Positions 30,937 to 38,568 of a stretch of 64,000 nucleotides of DNA are shown piece by piece. Under the pieces are notes generated by a model. That model was not told where the DNA came from. It worked only from the letters and a program-made list of their open reading frames with translations, and did not search any database. Position 1 is the first letter of the stretch; each line of letters starts with the position of its first letter. Source of the stretch: Chthonomonas sp. Lineage in GTDB: Bacteria > Armatimonadota > Fimbriimonadia > Fimbriimonadales > Fimbriimonadaceae. The translations under genes and the position numbers were made by a program. The stretch covers positions 217,282 to 281,281 of the forward strand of contig JAEURQ010000003.1 in NCBI GenBank assembly GCA_016788425.1. The letters run 5' to 3'.

Positions 30937-33171
30937 CTAGTCCCCCACCGCGTCAAAGCTCGTCGCCAAAATCGTGTAATCCGCGATGTCCACAATCCCG
31001 TCGCCGTTCAGGTCCGAATCCTGCGGGGCGATGCCGTTGCCGTCCGGCGTCAGCCAGTTCGGGGCCGAACTATCCAGGTCGAAGGCGGCGGCGAGGTACG
31101 AATAGTCCGCGATGTCCACAATGTTGTCGCCGTTCACGTCGCCGTTCTGCAGCGCAAAGGTCAGCCCGCTCACGTTGCTGCTGGTGTCAATCGCCTGCTT
31201 TTCGGCGAGCCACGTGCGGCCTTTGATGCGCAGGTCGTACGCGCCCAGGTTCGCCGTGCCAAAGGCAAAACTCCCGCCTGCGCCGAGCGTCAGGTTCCCG
31301 GATTGCACCACCGTCGCCCCAGTCAGCAACTCATAGGCCACCTGCTTGCCGGTTTCGTCGGCCCAATCCAGCAGGTCCACGGTGCCCGAAACCGTGCTGC
31401 TCGCCTCGATCAGGTATCCCATGCGCACGTCGAGTTTCACGTCGCCCCACGTGCCGACATCGCCGGTGTTCAGGTCGCGCAAACGCACCTGCCAGGCGCC
31501 GTCTGGGTCCTCGTTCCAAAAGCCGTTGACGGTGAACTTCCAGTTCGAAATGTTCGCGCCCGAGTCGCCGCCAAAGTCGGTCAAAAACCGAATCTGTGTG
31601 CCCGCCGGGGAGGTGATCACGCCTTCCACGTCGCCGCGCCAGGGGTGGGTCACGTTCAAGGTCACCACCACGTCCTCCACCTTTTGCGAGGGGTGCTGCG
31701 AGGCGATGTTGATGTTCCGGAAAATGGCCGCGCCCGTGCCATCGGGCAGGGCCGTGTTCACCGAAATCGTGCCGCTGCTCACGGTCGCGGGCAGCCCGAC
31801 GCCGCTATAGGCGCGCGCCAAATCCACCACACCCGAGGCATCGAGCAAGCCAAAACCGTAGTTCGGATTGAACTTCAAGCCCGCCGCGTTGGTCACCCAA
31901 CCGCCGGTCAAGCTGGCGTCGGCGGCATCCACTTGCCGACTCGATCGCGCGATGAGGTGCTTGGCAAAGCGGGCGTCCAAGTTCGGGCGAATCTGCTTCG
32001 CCAAGGCCAAGGCTCCCGCCACTTGCGGGGCGGCGCCCGAAGTCCCGCCAAAGTTCGGGGTGTAGCTGGTGTTCGGGAATCCGTTGTAGCCCGGCGAACC
32101 GCTTCGGTCGGTCGTGAGCAGGCCAATGCTGCTCCCGGCGGTGGGGTTGCTCGGCACGCAGCAAATCAGGTTCGAGCCGAAATTCGAGTAGTCGGCGAAG
32201 ACGCCGTTGTTGCCCATTGCTCCGACGACGATCGCGGAAGGCGTCCCGCGGTCGCTGGACTTGTTGGCGTCTTCCGCGCTCGTGCCACGATAGTTTCCGG
32301 CCGAACGCACGTGAATCGTGCCCGCCGCGCTTGAGGTTTCCAGGGCGTCGGCCAATACGGAGTAGTTCACAAACGGCAACGACACGCCGTAGGAATGATT
32401 CTTAATCTTGATCGCGGTATCCGCGCCACTGCTCTTAAAGAGCGTCGCGTCGGTCAACTGCGTGATCACGTTTCCGGCGCTAAAACTCACCCGGATCGCG
32501 CTGATGCTCGCAAGAGGAGCGACGCCCGTGACGCCAATGCCGTTGCCGCCGCGGGCGGCCATGACTCCGGCCACCGCCGTGCCGTGGTTCTCACTGCCGC
32601 TCGCGGAAGGATTGTTGTCGTTGTTCGCAAAGTCCCAGCTATTCGCCGAGAGGTAGTTCGGAAAAATGTCTTCGTGGCCGTTCTGAATGCCGTCGTCCAC
32701 GATGCACGTGGTCACGCCGAGGCCGGTCACGTCATCGGCATAGGCATCGGCGACGTTGATGTCGCGACCCGCTTCAATCTGGTTCAGCAAGTGCCACTGG
32801 CCACGGTATCCGGCGCTCGGCGCATCTTTGGGGAAGTAAGGGTCGTCAATGACGATCTCGGGTTGAACCGGCACCGCCGGAACCACATACACGGCGGCCA
32901 CCAAACGGTCCATGCGCAAGCCCATCAGAGCCGCATCGCGATCGGCGGCTGACCCAAACTCCATCACGCCCCAACCGGGCGAGCTGAGCAAGGCTCGGGT
33001 GCCGGGAATCGGTAGACCGGTCCGACTTCGCACGATCAGCGTGTTGGTCAGCGGAACCGGGGCGGTGTGAGCGCCAGCCTTGGTTTTGCGCGCGACGATA
33101 TGCTGCGGGAGCTCATCCGCAAACGCGACTAGCCCGCAGGCCAGGAAAATTGCCGTGATCGAAAGCCTCAT
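30937..33171 (-). CDS. Secreted subtilase with P-domain and dockerin-like C-terminus
   Basis: A 744-residue exported S8 peptidase, kexin-like. The signal peptide is followed by a propeptide (to about 110) and the catalytic domain: D159 in IVDDGIQ, H196 in ENHGTAVAG, oxyanion N293 in RSAGN and S378 in GGTSGAAP. The proprotein-convertase P-domain covers about 465-590 (VVTLNVTHPWRGDVEGVITSPAGT in part, DPDGAWQVRLRDLNTGDVG). After a beta-rich linker, residues 672-744 hold two EF-hand-like dockerin repeats (GDVNGDNIVDIADY and SDLNGDGIVDIADY). The ATG has AAAGGG just upstream. It is likely an extracellular or surface-retained protease. Confidence 0.93.
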   Translation of the reverse strand: MRLSITAIFLACGLVAFADELPQHIVARKTKAGAHTAPVPLTNTLIVRSRTGLPIPGTRALLSSPGWGVMEFGSAADRDAALMGLRMDRLVAAVYVVPAVPVQPEIVIDDPYFPKDAPSAGYRGQWHLLNQIEAGRDINVADAYADDVTGLGVTTCIVDDGIQNGHEDIFPNYLSANSWDFANNDNNPSASGSENHGTAVAGVMAARGGNGIGVTGVAPLASISAIRVSFSAGNVITQLTDATLFKSSGADTAIKIKNHSYGVSLPFVNYSVLADALETSSAAGTIHVRSAGNYRGTSAEDANKSSDRGTPSAIVVGAMGNNGVFADYSNFGSNLICCVPSNPTAGSSIGLLTTDRSGSPGYNGFPNTSYTPNFGGTSGAAPQVAGALALAKQIRPNLDARFAKHLIARSSRQVDAADASLTGGWVTNAAGLKFNPNYGFGLLDASGVVDLARAYSGVGLPATVSSGTISVNTALPDGTGAAIFRNINIASQHPSQKVEDVVVTLNVTHPWRGDVEGVITSPAGTQIRFLTDFGGDSGANISNWKFTVNGFWNEDPDGAWQVRLRDLNTGDVGTWGDVKLDVRMGYLIEASSTVSGTVDLLDWADETGKQVAYELLTGATVVQSGNLTLGAGGSFAFGTANLGAYDLRIKGRTWLAEKQAIDTSSNVSGLTFALQNGDVNGDNIVDIADYSYLAAAFDLDSSAPNWLTPDGNGIAPQDSDLNGDGIVDIADYTILATSFDAVGD

Positions 33172-33251
33172 CAGTACCCTTTAATGATAATGCGAAAAGC
33201 TCGCCAGTTCGGAGGGCAAGCGGCCTTTCTGCAAAAACCTGGTACTCGCGC

Positions 33252-34094
33252 TCAGCGATTCGCGCTTCCGCCCGCCCCGCCGACCATAATCACCTGCCAC
33301 AAAAGCTGGTGCGCGGCGGCAAACGAATCGCATTCGATTTCGACCGTGTAGCCGTCCAAGCGGCGCACACCAGGGATGCGGCTGGCGGCATCGGCTTCGT
33401 GCGTGAACTTGAATTCCAGCTTCGCTTCCACCGGTAGCTCGGGCGCCCAGGGGTCCATATCGCTGGCGCGCTCCACGCCTTCCCGGGCCGCCTGAAAAAT
33501 CAGCTCCTCGCTTTGCGCGGGGTGCAGGCAGTCGGCCATAAAGCGGCCAATGCCGGTCTTCACCACCGCGCTGGCGGCCTTCGGGTTGATCTTCAGCAAC
33601 TCATCGCACCCGGCTTGGTCGGAGCTAATCATCACAATCGGGACGTCGTAACAGCCCGCGAGCCCCGCGCTCAAGCCGATCTCGCCGGTCTTGCGGTCGT
33701 TGATCCAAAGCTGGTGAACGCTGTCGTTGAGGGTGTGCTCCATCACGGCGGCTTTCGTGCCCGCCATCGCGTGGTAGCCCACCAGCAGCGCGGCGGTGCA
33801 TTCGCGATCCATGCCGCTCATCATGCCGGCGGTGCCGTTGCCGTAGCCTGAAATCAGGCTCACGCCGGGTTCCAGCTTGTCAATCAGCAAGTTCTTGCTG
33901 TTGTTGTGCGAGTCCTTCACCACCACCTCGGTGGCGCCTGCGGCAAACGCGCCGCGAATGGCGGCGTTCGTGTCGGCGGTCATGCGTTCGCGCGCAAACT
34001 GGTAGTCGTAAACTTCGGAGCGCGGGCCGCTGCATTGCCCCCAGGTCACCAGGCCCGTGATTCCTTCCATGTCCACGGAAATGAAGACTTTCAT
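33252..34094 (-). CDS. dppA: M55 family D-aminopeptidase
   Basis: A 280-residue zinc peptidase of the DppA family, which cleaves N-terminal D-amino acids such as D-Ala-D-Ala, linking it to peptide or cell-wall recycling. The metal ligands are visible in family order: DMEG at residues 8-11, DSHNNSKNL (D and H), [14 protein letters not shown] and the glutamate/aspartate pair around SDQAGCDEL. No signal peptide is present. TACCGT lies six bases before the ATG without a Shine-Dalgarno sequence. No dipeptide transporter is adjacent, unlike in Bacillus. Confidence 0.92.
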   Translation of the reverse strand: MKVFISVDMEGITGLVTWGQCSGPRSEVYDYQFARERMTADTNAAIRGAFAAGATEVVVKDSHNNSKNLLIDKLEPGVSLISGYGNGTAGMMSGMDRECTAALLVGYHAMAGTKAAVMEHTLNDSVHQLWINDRKTGEIGLSAGLAGCYDVPIVMISSDQAGCDELLKINPKAASAVVKTGIGRFMADCLHPAQSEELIFQAAREGVERASDMDPWAPELPVEAKLEFKFTHEADAASRIPGVRRLDGYTVEIECDSFAAAHQLLWQVIMVGGAGGSANR

Positions 34095-34100
34095 GGCTTC

Positions 34101-34110
34101 ACGGTACCAT
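34101..34110. promoter_or_regulatory. Overlapping divergent -10 hexamers sharing GGTACC
   Basis: Minus-strand TACCGT (34101-34106) lies six bases before the dppA ATG. Plus-strand TACCAT (34105-34110) lies seven bases before the scoB ATG at 34118. The hexamers overlap by two bases around the palindrome GGTACC, so the two promoters should exclude each other. Confidence 0.45.
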
Positions 34111-34117
34111 GACAGGC

Positions 34118-34774
34118 ATGGCTCTTTCCCGCGAACAACTGGCGCAGCGCGCCGCGCAAGAACTCCGTGACGGGTTCTATGTCAACCTCGGGATTGGCAT
34201 TCCGACCCTGGTCGCAAACTACATTCCGGAGGGCATGGACGTGGTGCTGCAAAGCGAAAACGGCATGCTCGGCATGGGGCCGTTTCCATTTGTGGGCGAA
34301 GAAGACCCCGACCTGATCAACGCTGGCAAGCAGACCGTCACCGAGATTCCGGGGACGAGCTACTTTAGCAGCGCCGATTCGTTTGCCATGATCCGCGGCG
34401 GTCACGTGGACCTCACGATTCTTGGCGCGATGGAGGTGAGCGAGCAAGGCGATCTGGCCAACTGGATGATCCCGGGCAAGATGGTCAAGGGCATGGGCGG
34501 CGCGATGGACCTTGTCGCCGGAACCAAGAATGTCGTCGTGGTGATGGAGCACGCCAACAAAGCCGGTCAAAGCAAGGTGCTGCGCGAGTGCTCGCTGCCA
34601 CTCACAGGCAAGGGATGCGTCAACCTCATCATCACCGATCTCGCCGTATTCGCTGTCACGCCCGAAGGTCTGGTGCTGCGCGAGCACGCCCCGGATGTAA
34701 CCGTGGACGAGATCAAATCGAAGACCGAAGCGGTCTTTACTGTGGCCAGCGACCTCCGTCCGATCGCGGTCTAA
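34118..34774 (+). CDS. scoB: 3-oxoacid CoA-transferase subunit B, without subunit A nearby
   Basis: Beta subunit of a succinyl-CoA:3-ketoacid (or acetate) CoA-transferase, which activates acetoacetate by CoA transfer. The 218-residue protein has the beta-subunit signature [17 protein letters not shown] and the catalytic glutamate in [11 protein letters not shown], plus [23 protein letters not shown]. The ATG at 34118 fits a leaderless start; an ATG at 34109 is also in frame. A functional enzyme needs an alpha subunit, normally the adjacent gene, and none is encoded on either side here. Confidence 0.92.
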   Translation: MALSREQLAQRAAQELRDGFYVNLGIGIPTLVANYIPEGMDVVLQSENGMLGMGPFPFVGEEDPDLINAGKQTVTEIPGTSYFSSADSFAMIRGGHVDLTILGAMEVSEQGDLANWMIPGKMVKGMGGAMDLVAGTKNVVVVMEHANKAGQSKVLRECSLPLTGKGCVNLIITDLAVFAVTPEGLVLREHAPDVTVDEIKSKTEAVFTVASDLRPIAV

Positions 34775-34785
34775 CCGCGACTCAA

Positions 34786-34819
34786 TAAAAAAAGGCGAGT
34801 GACCCAGGTCACTCGCCTT
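34786..34819 (-). terminator. Terminator after ssb
   Basis: A 13-base-pair stem (34792-34804 with 34807-34819) is followed on the minus strand by seven T residues. It ends the rpsF-ssb transcript. On the plus strand it may also slow scoB transcripts, though no T-run follows there. Confidence 0.88.
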
Positions 34820-34838
34820 AATCTGTTCTAACCGAACG

Positions 34839-35285
34839 TCAGTCCGCGAACGGATCGTATTCGTCGTCGCTGGGCGTTGGCGCTGCCGGAGTGACCGCGC
34901 GGGCCGGAGCCTTGTAGCCCGAGCCTTCGGCATCGCCGCCACCGCCGCCGCCGTTATCGTCGCGCGGACGGTCGAGGCCTTGCACGTTGTCGGCCACGAT
35001 TTCCACCACCTCGCGGTTGGTGCCATCGCTGGCTTGGTACTTGCGCGATTGCAGGCGACCTTCCACGGCCACCATGCGGCCCTTGTTCAGGTAGTTCGAC
35101 ACGTACTCGGCCGTCTTCTCCCAGCAGGTACAGCGGAAGAAGTCTGCGTCGGGCGAACCGTCTTGCGGCTTAAATCGCTTGGTGACCGCAATGCTGAAAT
35201 CACAAACGCTTTTGCCGCCGGAGGTCATCCGCAGCTCAGGGTCTCGTACTAGGCGACCGATCAGGACAACTCGGTTAATGCTCAT
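34839..35285 (-). CDS. ssb: Single-stranded DNA-binding protein
   Basis: A 148-residue SSB. The OB-fold covers residues 1-105 (MSINRVVLIGRLVRDPELRMT, DFFRCTCWEKTAEYV, GRMVAVEGRLQSRKYQ). A glycine- and proline-rich linker follows, then an acidic tip SDDEYDPFAD, a variant of the DDDIPF tail that docks replication partners but with extra residues after PF. It lies 12 bases after rpsF. The usual next gene, rpsR, is absent; a terminator follows instead. Confidence 0.96.
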   Translation of the reverse strand: MSINRVVLIGRLVRDPELRMTSGGKSVCDFSIAVTKRFKPQDGSPDADFFRCTCWEKTAEYVSNYLNKGRMVAVEGRLQSRKYQASDGTNREVVEIVADNVQGLDRPRDDNGGGGGGDAEGSGYKAPARAVTPAAPTPSDDEYDPFAD

Positions 35286-35297
35286 GAGGTTCTCTCG

Positions 35298-35609
35298 TTA
35301 GGCCGTGGCCGCAGCTTCTTCGTCGCGAAGCAACACGATGTGACGAATCACTTCGTCGCTGTTGCGCATTTGGCGGCGAAGTTCCGCCGGAACCGTTGCT
35401 GCCGCATCAAAGTGCATGATCACGTAGTTGGCTTCCTTCAGGCCGGCCATTTCGTAGGCAAGCTTGCGCTTTTCCCACTTTTCGGCGCGCTCCACCGAGC
35501 CGCCTTGGCCTTCAACAATGCCCTTAAACTTCTCGGCAATCGCCTTGACTTCGCTGTCCGCCAACGCCGGACTCACCATGTATAGAACTTCGTACTTTCT
35601 GGTATCCAC
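35298..35609 (-). CDS. rpsF: Ribosomal protein bS6
   Basis: A 103-residue small-subunit protein that pairs with bS18. The GTG at 35609 is chosen because GGGAG lies seven bases upstream and translation then starts at DTRKYEVLYMVSP, the normal N-terminus. Family segments RKLAYEMAGLKEANYVIMHFDA and RNSDEVIRHIVLLRDE are present. It is transcribed from a consensus promoter through a 93-base leader with two hairpins, and followed by ssb. Confidence 0.95.
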   Translation of the reverse strand: MDTRKYEVLYMVSPALADSEVKAIAEKFKGIVEGQGGSVERAEKWEKRKLAYEMAGLKEANYVIMHFDAAATVPAELRRQMRNSDEVIRHIVLLRDEEAAATA

Positions 35610-35635
35610 AATATGCTCCCTATGGTCTTGGCTAG

Positions 35636-35699
35636 GTTCCGAAACTCGCTCGGAACAGAGAGCCGCATAGGCCTTCAATGATACCCACTTCTTAAGTGG
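35636..35699 (-). promoter_or_regulatory. rpsF leader hairpins, candidate autoregulatory element
   Basis: In the rpsF leader, CCACTT/AAGTGG (35685-35699) forms a hairpin at the very 5' end of the predicted mRNA. GTTCCGA/TCGGAAC (35636-35656) forms a seven-base-pair hairpin 27 bases before the GTG. Known S6:S18 autoregulatory leaders include a hairpin with an unpaired CCG; CCG is present here in the stem, so the match is only suggestive. Confidence 0.35.
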
Positions 35700-35708
35700 A
35701 TAGACATC

Positions 35709-35737
35709 AGTATACATAAATCCGCGAAAAGTGTCAA
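35709..35737 (-). promoter_or_regulatory. Consensus sigma-70 promoter of rpsF-ssb
   Basis: On the minus strand TTGACA (35732-35737) and TATACT (35709-35714) are separated by exactly 17 bases. The expected transcript start is near 35702. It is the best consensus promoter seen in the window. Confidence 0.88.
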
Positions 35738-35785
35738 GAATTTTTGGTTTTTTTCCAAACTTCTCCGGCCCGGCGAACCCAGCGG

Positions 35786-35791
35786 TACACT
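35786..35791 (+). promoter_or_regulatory. -10 hexamer for leaderless start of the acc-nusB operon
   Basis: TACACT ends six bases before the ATG at 35798, and there is no Shine-Dalgarno sequence between them. No convincing -35 was found. Confidence 0.5.
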
Positions 35792-35797
35792 CTCAGC

Positions 35798-36205
35798 ATG
35801 TCTTTGGATCGGGACACAATCCAACAATCCCTGCGCACTGCCCGCGAGTTTGGGCTGCGCGTGGTCAAGTTGCAAAGCGGCGACGATAAATTTCGCGCCG
35901 TGCTGAGCGCATCGGTGGAAGCGGACGAGCCCGAAACCGAAGAGTTTGCGGCGGTGTTTACCAACGAGCCCGACCCGATTAAAACAGTGTGCTCGCCCGT
36001 GGTCGGCTTTATGAAGGCGGCCAAAGTCAACCTCAAGGTTGGCGGCAAAGTCGAAGCCGGTCAGGTCATCGGCGAGGTGATGGCGCTCGGATTGGCCAAC
36101 GATATCGTGTGCGATCACGCGGGCGAAATCACCGAAGTCCTGGCCAAAGATGGTGAGCCCCTGGAATATGGCGGCGGCGTCATCCGCGTGAAGGTGACGT
36201 CGTGA
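35798..36205 (+). CDS. Biotin carboxyl carrier-like protein lacking the biotinyl lysine
   Basis: A 135-residue protein in the accB position before biotin carboxylase. The C-terminal domain (residues 65-133) has the biotinyl/lipoyl fold text CSPVVGFMKAAK, VGGKVEAGQVIGEV and ITEVLAKDGEPLEYGG. The biotinylation site, normally EAMKxxN, reads MALGLAN, with G98 at the lysine position, so it cannot carry biotin. The N-terminal half (DTIQQSLRTAREFGLRVVKLQSGDDKFRAVL) resembles the AccB N-terminus. It could be a non-catalytic regulator like the plant BADC proteins, or a decayed copy. Start ATG 35798 follows a -10 hexamer. Its stop overlaps the next gene by four bases. Confidence 0.85.
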   Translation: MSLDRDTIQQSLRTAREFGLRVVKLQSGDDKFRAVLSASVEADEPETEEFAAVFTNEPDPIKTVCSPVVGFMKAAKVNLKVGGKVEAGQVIGEVMALGLANDIVCDHAGEITEVLAKDGEPLEYGGGVIRVKVTS

Positions 36206-36534
36206 AGTTTCTGCTCCCCGCCCTTGCGTTGTTGCTCATTGGCTGCGATTCGGGCCTGGAGAACAAGCGCCTCGACCAAGAAGGCCATACCGTCGTCGGG
36301 CAGACGTTCGCCCGGGCCAAAGACGAAGTCTGCATGTCGAATCTGCGCTCGCTCCGGCAGTCGGTCGAGCTTTATCGCTCGCAATCGGAAGACAATGCGA
36401 ACCCGCCCGTGCTGATCGGTCTGCCGGGTATTCCGGAAAGCATGACCAGCGACCCGATTGACCACAAGCCTTACGAATACAATCCCGCGACCGGCGAAGT
36501 CAAATGCAACCACCCGGGGCATAGCAAATACTGA
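36202..36534 (+). CDS. Small predicted lipoprotein in the acc operon
   Basis: A 110-residue protein started by GTG at 36202, overlapping the carrier-like gene by four bases. The signal ends in a lipobox, LLLIGC, with the cysteine at residue 15. The mature part ([31 protein letters not shown]) resembles the soluble helix of prepilin-like proteins in this phylum, and the end has [18 protein letters not shown]. Two further cysteines could form a disulfide. Function is unknown; embedding within a fatty-acid operon is unexpected for a lipoprotein. Confidence 0.75.
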   Translation: MKFLLPALALLLIGCDSGLENKRLDQEGHTVVGQTFARAKDEVCMSNLRSLRQSVELYRSQSEDNANPPVLIGLPGIPESMTSDPIDHKPYEYNPATGEVKCNHPGHSKY

Positions 36535-37892
36535 TGTTCAAGAAAGTTCTGATTGCCAACCGAGGCGAGATCGCCTGCCGAGTGATGCGCGCGTGCCGCG
36601 AGCTCGGCATCGAAACCATCGCCATCTATTCCAAGGCCGACAAAGATAGCCTGCACGTGCGCTTGGCCGATCGCGCCATTTGCGTGGGCGAGGGCAGCAA
36701 CTCTGACTCGTATTTGAACCTCGCGAACGTGATGATGGCGGCGCAGATTAGCGGGGCCGAGGCGGTGCACCCGGGCTATGGCTACTTCAGCGAGCGCGCG
36801 AACTTTGCCGCCGCTCTGGAGGAAATGGGAATCAAGTTCATCGGGCCTGGCCCGAGCGCCATCGAAGCCATGGGCGACAAGGCGGCCGCCAAAAAGGCAG
36901 CGATCCTTGCCAAGTGTCCGGTTGTTCCGGGTTCGGAAGGGGCAGTGGATACCGACACCGAGGCAATGCGACTTGCCGACGAGATTGGTTACCCCGTGTT
37001 GCTCAAAGCGGTTGCCGGAGGCGGCGGACGTGGCATTCGCCGGGTGGATGACCCGAGCGAACTTCAGCGAATGTGGAAGCTAGCCCAATCCGAGGCTCAG
37101 GCGAGCTTTGGCAACGGCGACCTCATCGTCGAAAAGTGCGTGGTCGAGCCGCGACACGTGGAGATTCAGATTTTTGGCGACCAGCACGGCAACGTGATTC
37201 ACCTTTGGGAGCGCGAATGCTCGGTGCAGAATCTTCGCCACCAAAAAATTGTCGAAGAAGCGCCGTGCGTGAGCCTCCCCGAAAAGACGCGCCGCGCGAT
37301 GGGCGAGGCCGCCGTTCGCGTGGCCAAGCAGGTGGGCTACAGCAACGCCGGGACGGTCGAGTTTATCGTCGATCAGTCGGGCAAGTACTACTTCCTTGAG
37401 ATGAACACCCGGCTGCAGGTGGAGCACCCCGTGACCGAAGAGATCACCGGTCTTGACCTTGTACGGCTACAACTCATGGTCGCCAACGGCGAAAAGCTGC
37501 CGCTCACCCAGCGCGACGTGTTGCTGGAAGGTCACAGCATCGAGGCGCGCATTACGGCCCAAGACCCCGACAAGGAGTTCGCGCCGAGCACGGGAAAAAT
37601 CACCAAGTGGAATGCGCCGGGTGGACGCGGCGTTCGCATGGACACGCACGTGTACGCCGGATTCACGATCACCCCGTTTTACGATCCGATGATCGCCAAG
37701 CTCATTGTCACCGGTCGCACCCGCGACGAGGCGGTGCAGCGGCTGGCGGTTGCGCTTCACGAGTTTGACGTCGAAGGGATCGCCACCAACATCCCGTTCC
37801 TGCGCCGATTGGTCGCCCACCCGGATTACCGCAGCAACAACATCAGCACCGCGTTTGTTGGACGATTCCTCAACGAGGCTGTGCATGCCTGA
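36534..37892 (+). CDS. accC: Acetyl-CoA carboxylase biotin carboxylase subunit
   Basis: ATP-dependent carboxylation of biotin on the carrier protein, first step of malonyl-CoA formation. It has 452 residues, normal length. The opening [36 protein letters not shown], the ATP-grasp glycine loop [34 protein letters not shown] and the catalytic [20 protein letters not shown] are all present. The ATG overlaps the lipoprotein stop (TGATG) and the end overlaps nusB by eight bases. Confidence 0.97.
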   Translation: MFKKVLIANRGEIACRVMRACRELGIETIAIYSKADKDSLHVRLADRAICVGEGSNSDSYLNLANVMMAAQISGAEAVHPGYGYFSERANFAAALEEMGIKFIGPGPSAIEAMGDKAAAKKAAILAKCPVVPGSEGAVDTDTEAMRLADEIGYPVLLKAVAGGGGRGIRRVDDPSELQRMWKLAQSEAQASFGNGDLIVEKCVVEPRHVEIQIFGDQHGNVIHLWERECSVQNLRHQKIVEEAPCVSLPEKTRRAMGEAAVRVAKQVGYSNAGTVEFIVDQSGKYYFLEMNTRLQVEHPVTEEITGLDLVRLQLMVANGEKLPLTQRDVLLEGHSIEARITAQDPDKEFAPSTGKITKWNAPGGRGVRMDTHVYAGFTITPFYDPMIAKLIVTGRTRDEAVQRLAVALHEFDVEGIATNIPFLRRLVAHPDYRSNNISTAFVGRFLNEAVHA

Positions 37893-38493
37893 GGATCGCG
37901 CGGAGTACGATTTTCCGCCGGTCAAGTCGCGCTTCGGGGCCCGCGAGGCCGTGTACTCGGCGCTGTTCGCGGCCGCCGGCATGGGGTGGCGCGCCAACCA
38001 GGTGCTCGACCTATTCCTCGCCGCAGAGGGCACAACGCCGGAAGCTCGCGAATATTGCACGACCTTGTTCAAGGGGGTTATCGAGGACTTCGACCTGATT
38101 GATAGCGTGATCACGCCCCACCTGGCGCGCGGATGGACGCTGGACCGCATCGCGATGACCGACTTGACGGCCCTGCGCATGGCGGTGTTTGAGCTCTACC
38201 ACGTGCCCAGCATTCCGCCGCGAGTGACCATCAACGAGGCGGTGAACCTGGCCAAGCGATTTGGCACGCCCGAAAGCGGCAAGTTTGTGAACGGCGTGTT
38301 GGGCGCCATTTTGCCCAAGAGCCCCAAGGCCAACTGGACGCCGCCCGCGCCGGAGGAGGTTCCTGAGCCGACGTTGCCGGAAGTCGTGGCCGAGGACACC
38401 GCTCGAACCGAGGTGGAAGAATTCCACGAAGACGCCCCCGAGATCGTTGATCCGGCCGAACCGATCCTCAGCTGGTCTATAAAAGAAGTATAA
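37885..38493 (+). CDS. nusB: Transcription antitermination factor NusB with C-terminal extension
   Basis: A 202-residue protein whose ATG at 37885 lies within the end of accC. Residues 15-140 are the NusB helical domain (SRFGAREAVYSALFAAAG, WTLDRIAMTDLTALRMAVFELYH, INEAVNLAKRFGTPESGKFVNGVLG), which binds boxA RNA with NusE for ribosomal RNA antitermination. An acidic, proline-rich tail of about 55 residues (PAPEEVPEPTLPEVVAEDT and onward) is extra compared with typical 140-residue NusB. Confidence 0.94.
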   Translation: MPEDRAEYDFPPVKSRFGAREAVYSALFAAAGMGWRANQVLDLFLAAEGTTPEAREYCTTLFKGVIEDFDLIDSVITPHLARGWTLDRIAMTDLTALRMAVFELYHVPSIPPRVTINEAVNLAKRFGTPESGKFVNGVLGAILPKSPKANWTPPAPEEVPEPTLPEVVAEDTARTEVEEFHEDAPEIVDPAEPILSWSIKEV

Positions 38494-38568
38494 GAATCGC
38501 GGGATTTAGCGCTTATTTTGCGGTCGTGTGATATAGATACTTGTGCTCAAAAGAGCACGGGAATCTTT

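Noticed and set aside
31303-32334. 343-codon open frame antisense to the subtilase
   Set aside because: It is a shadow of a protease with a full catalytic triad.
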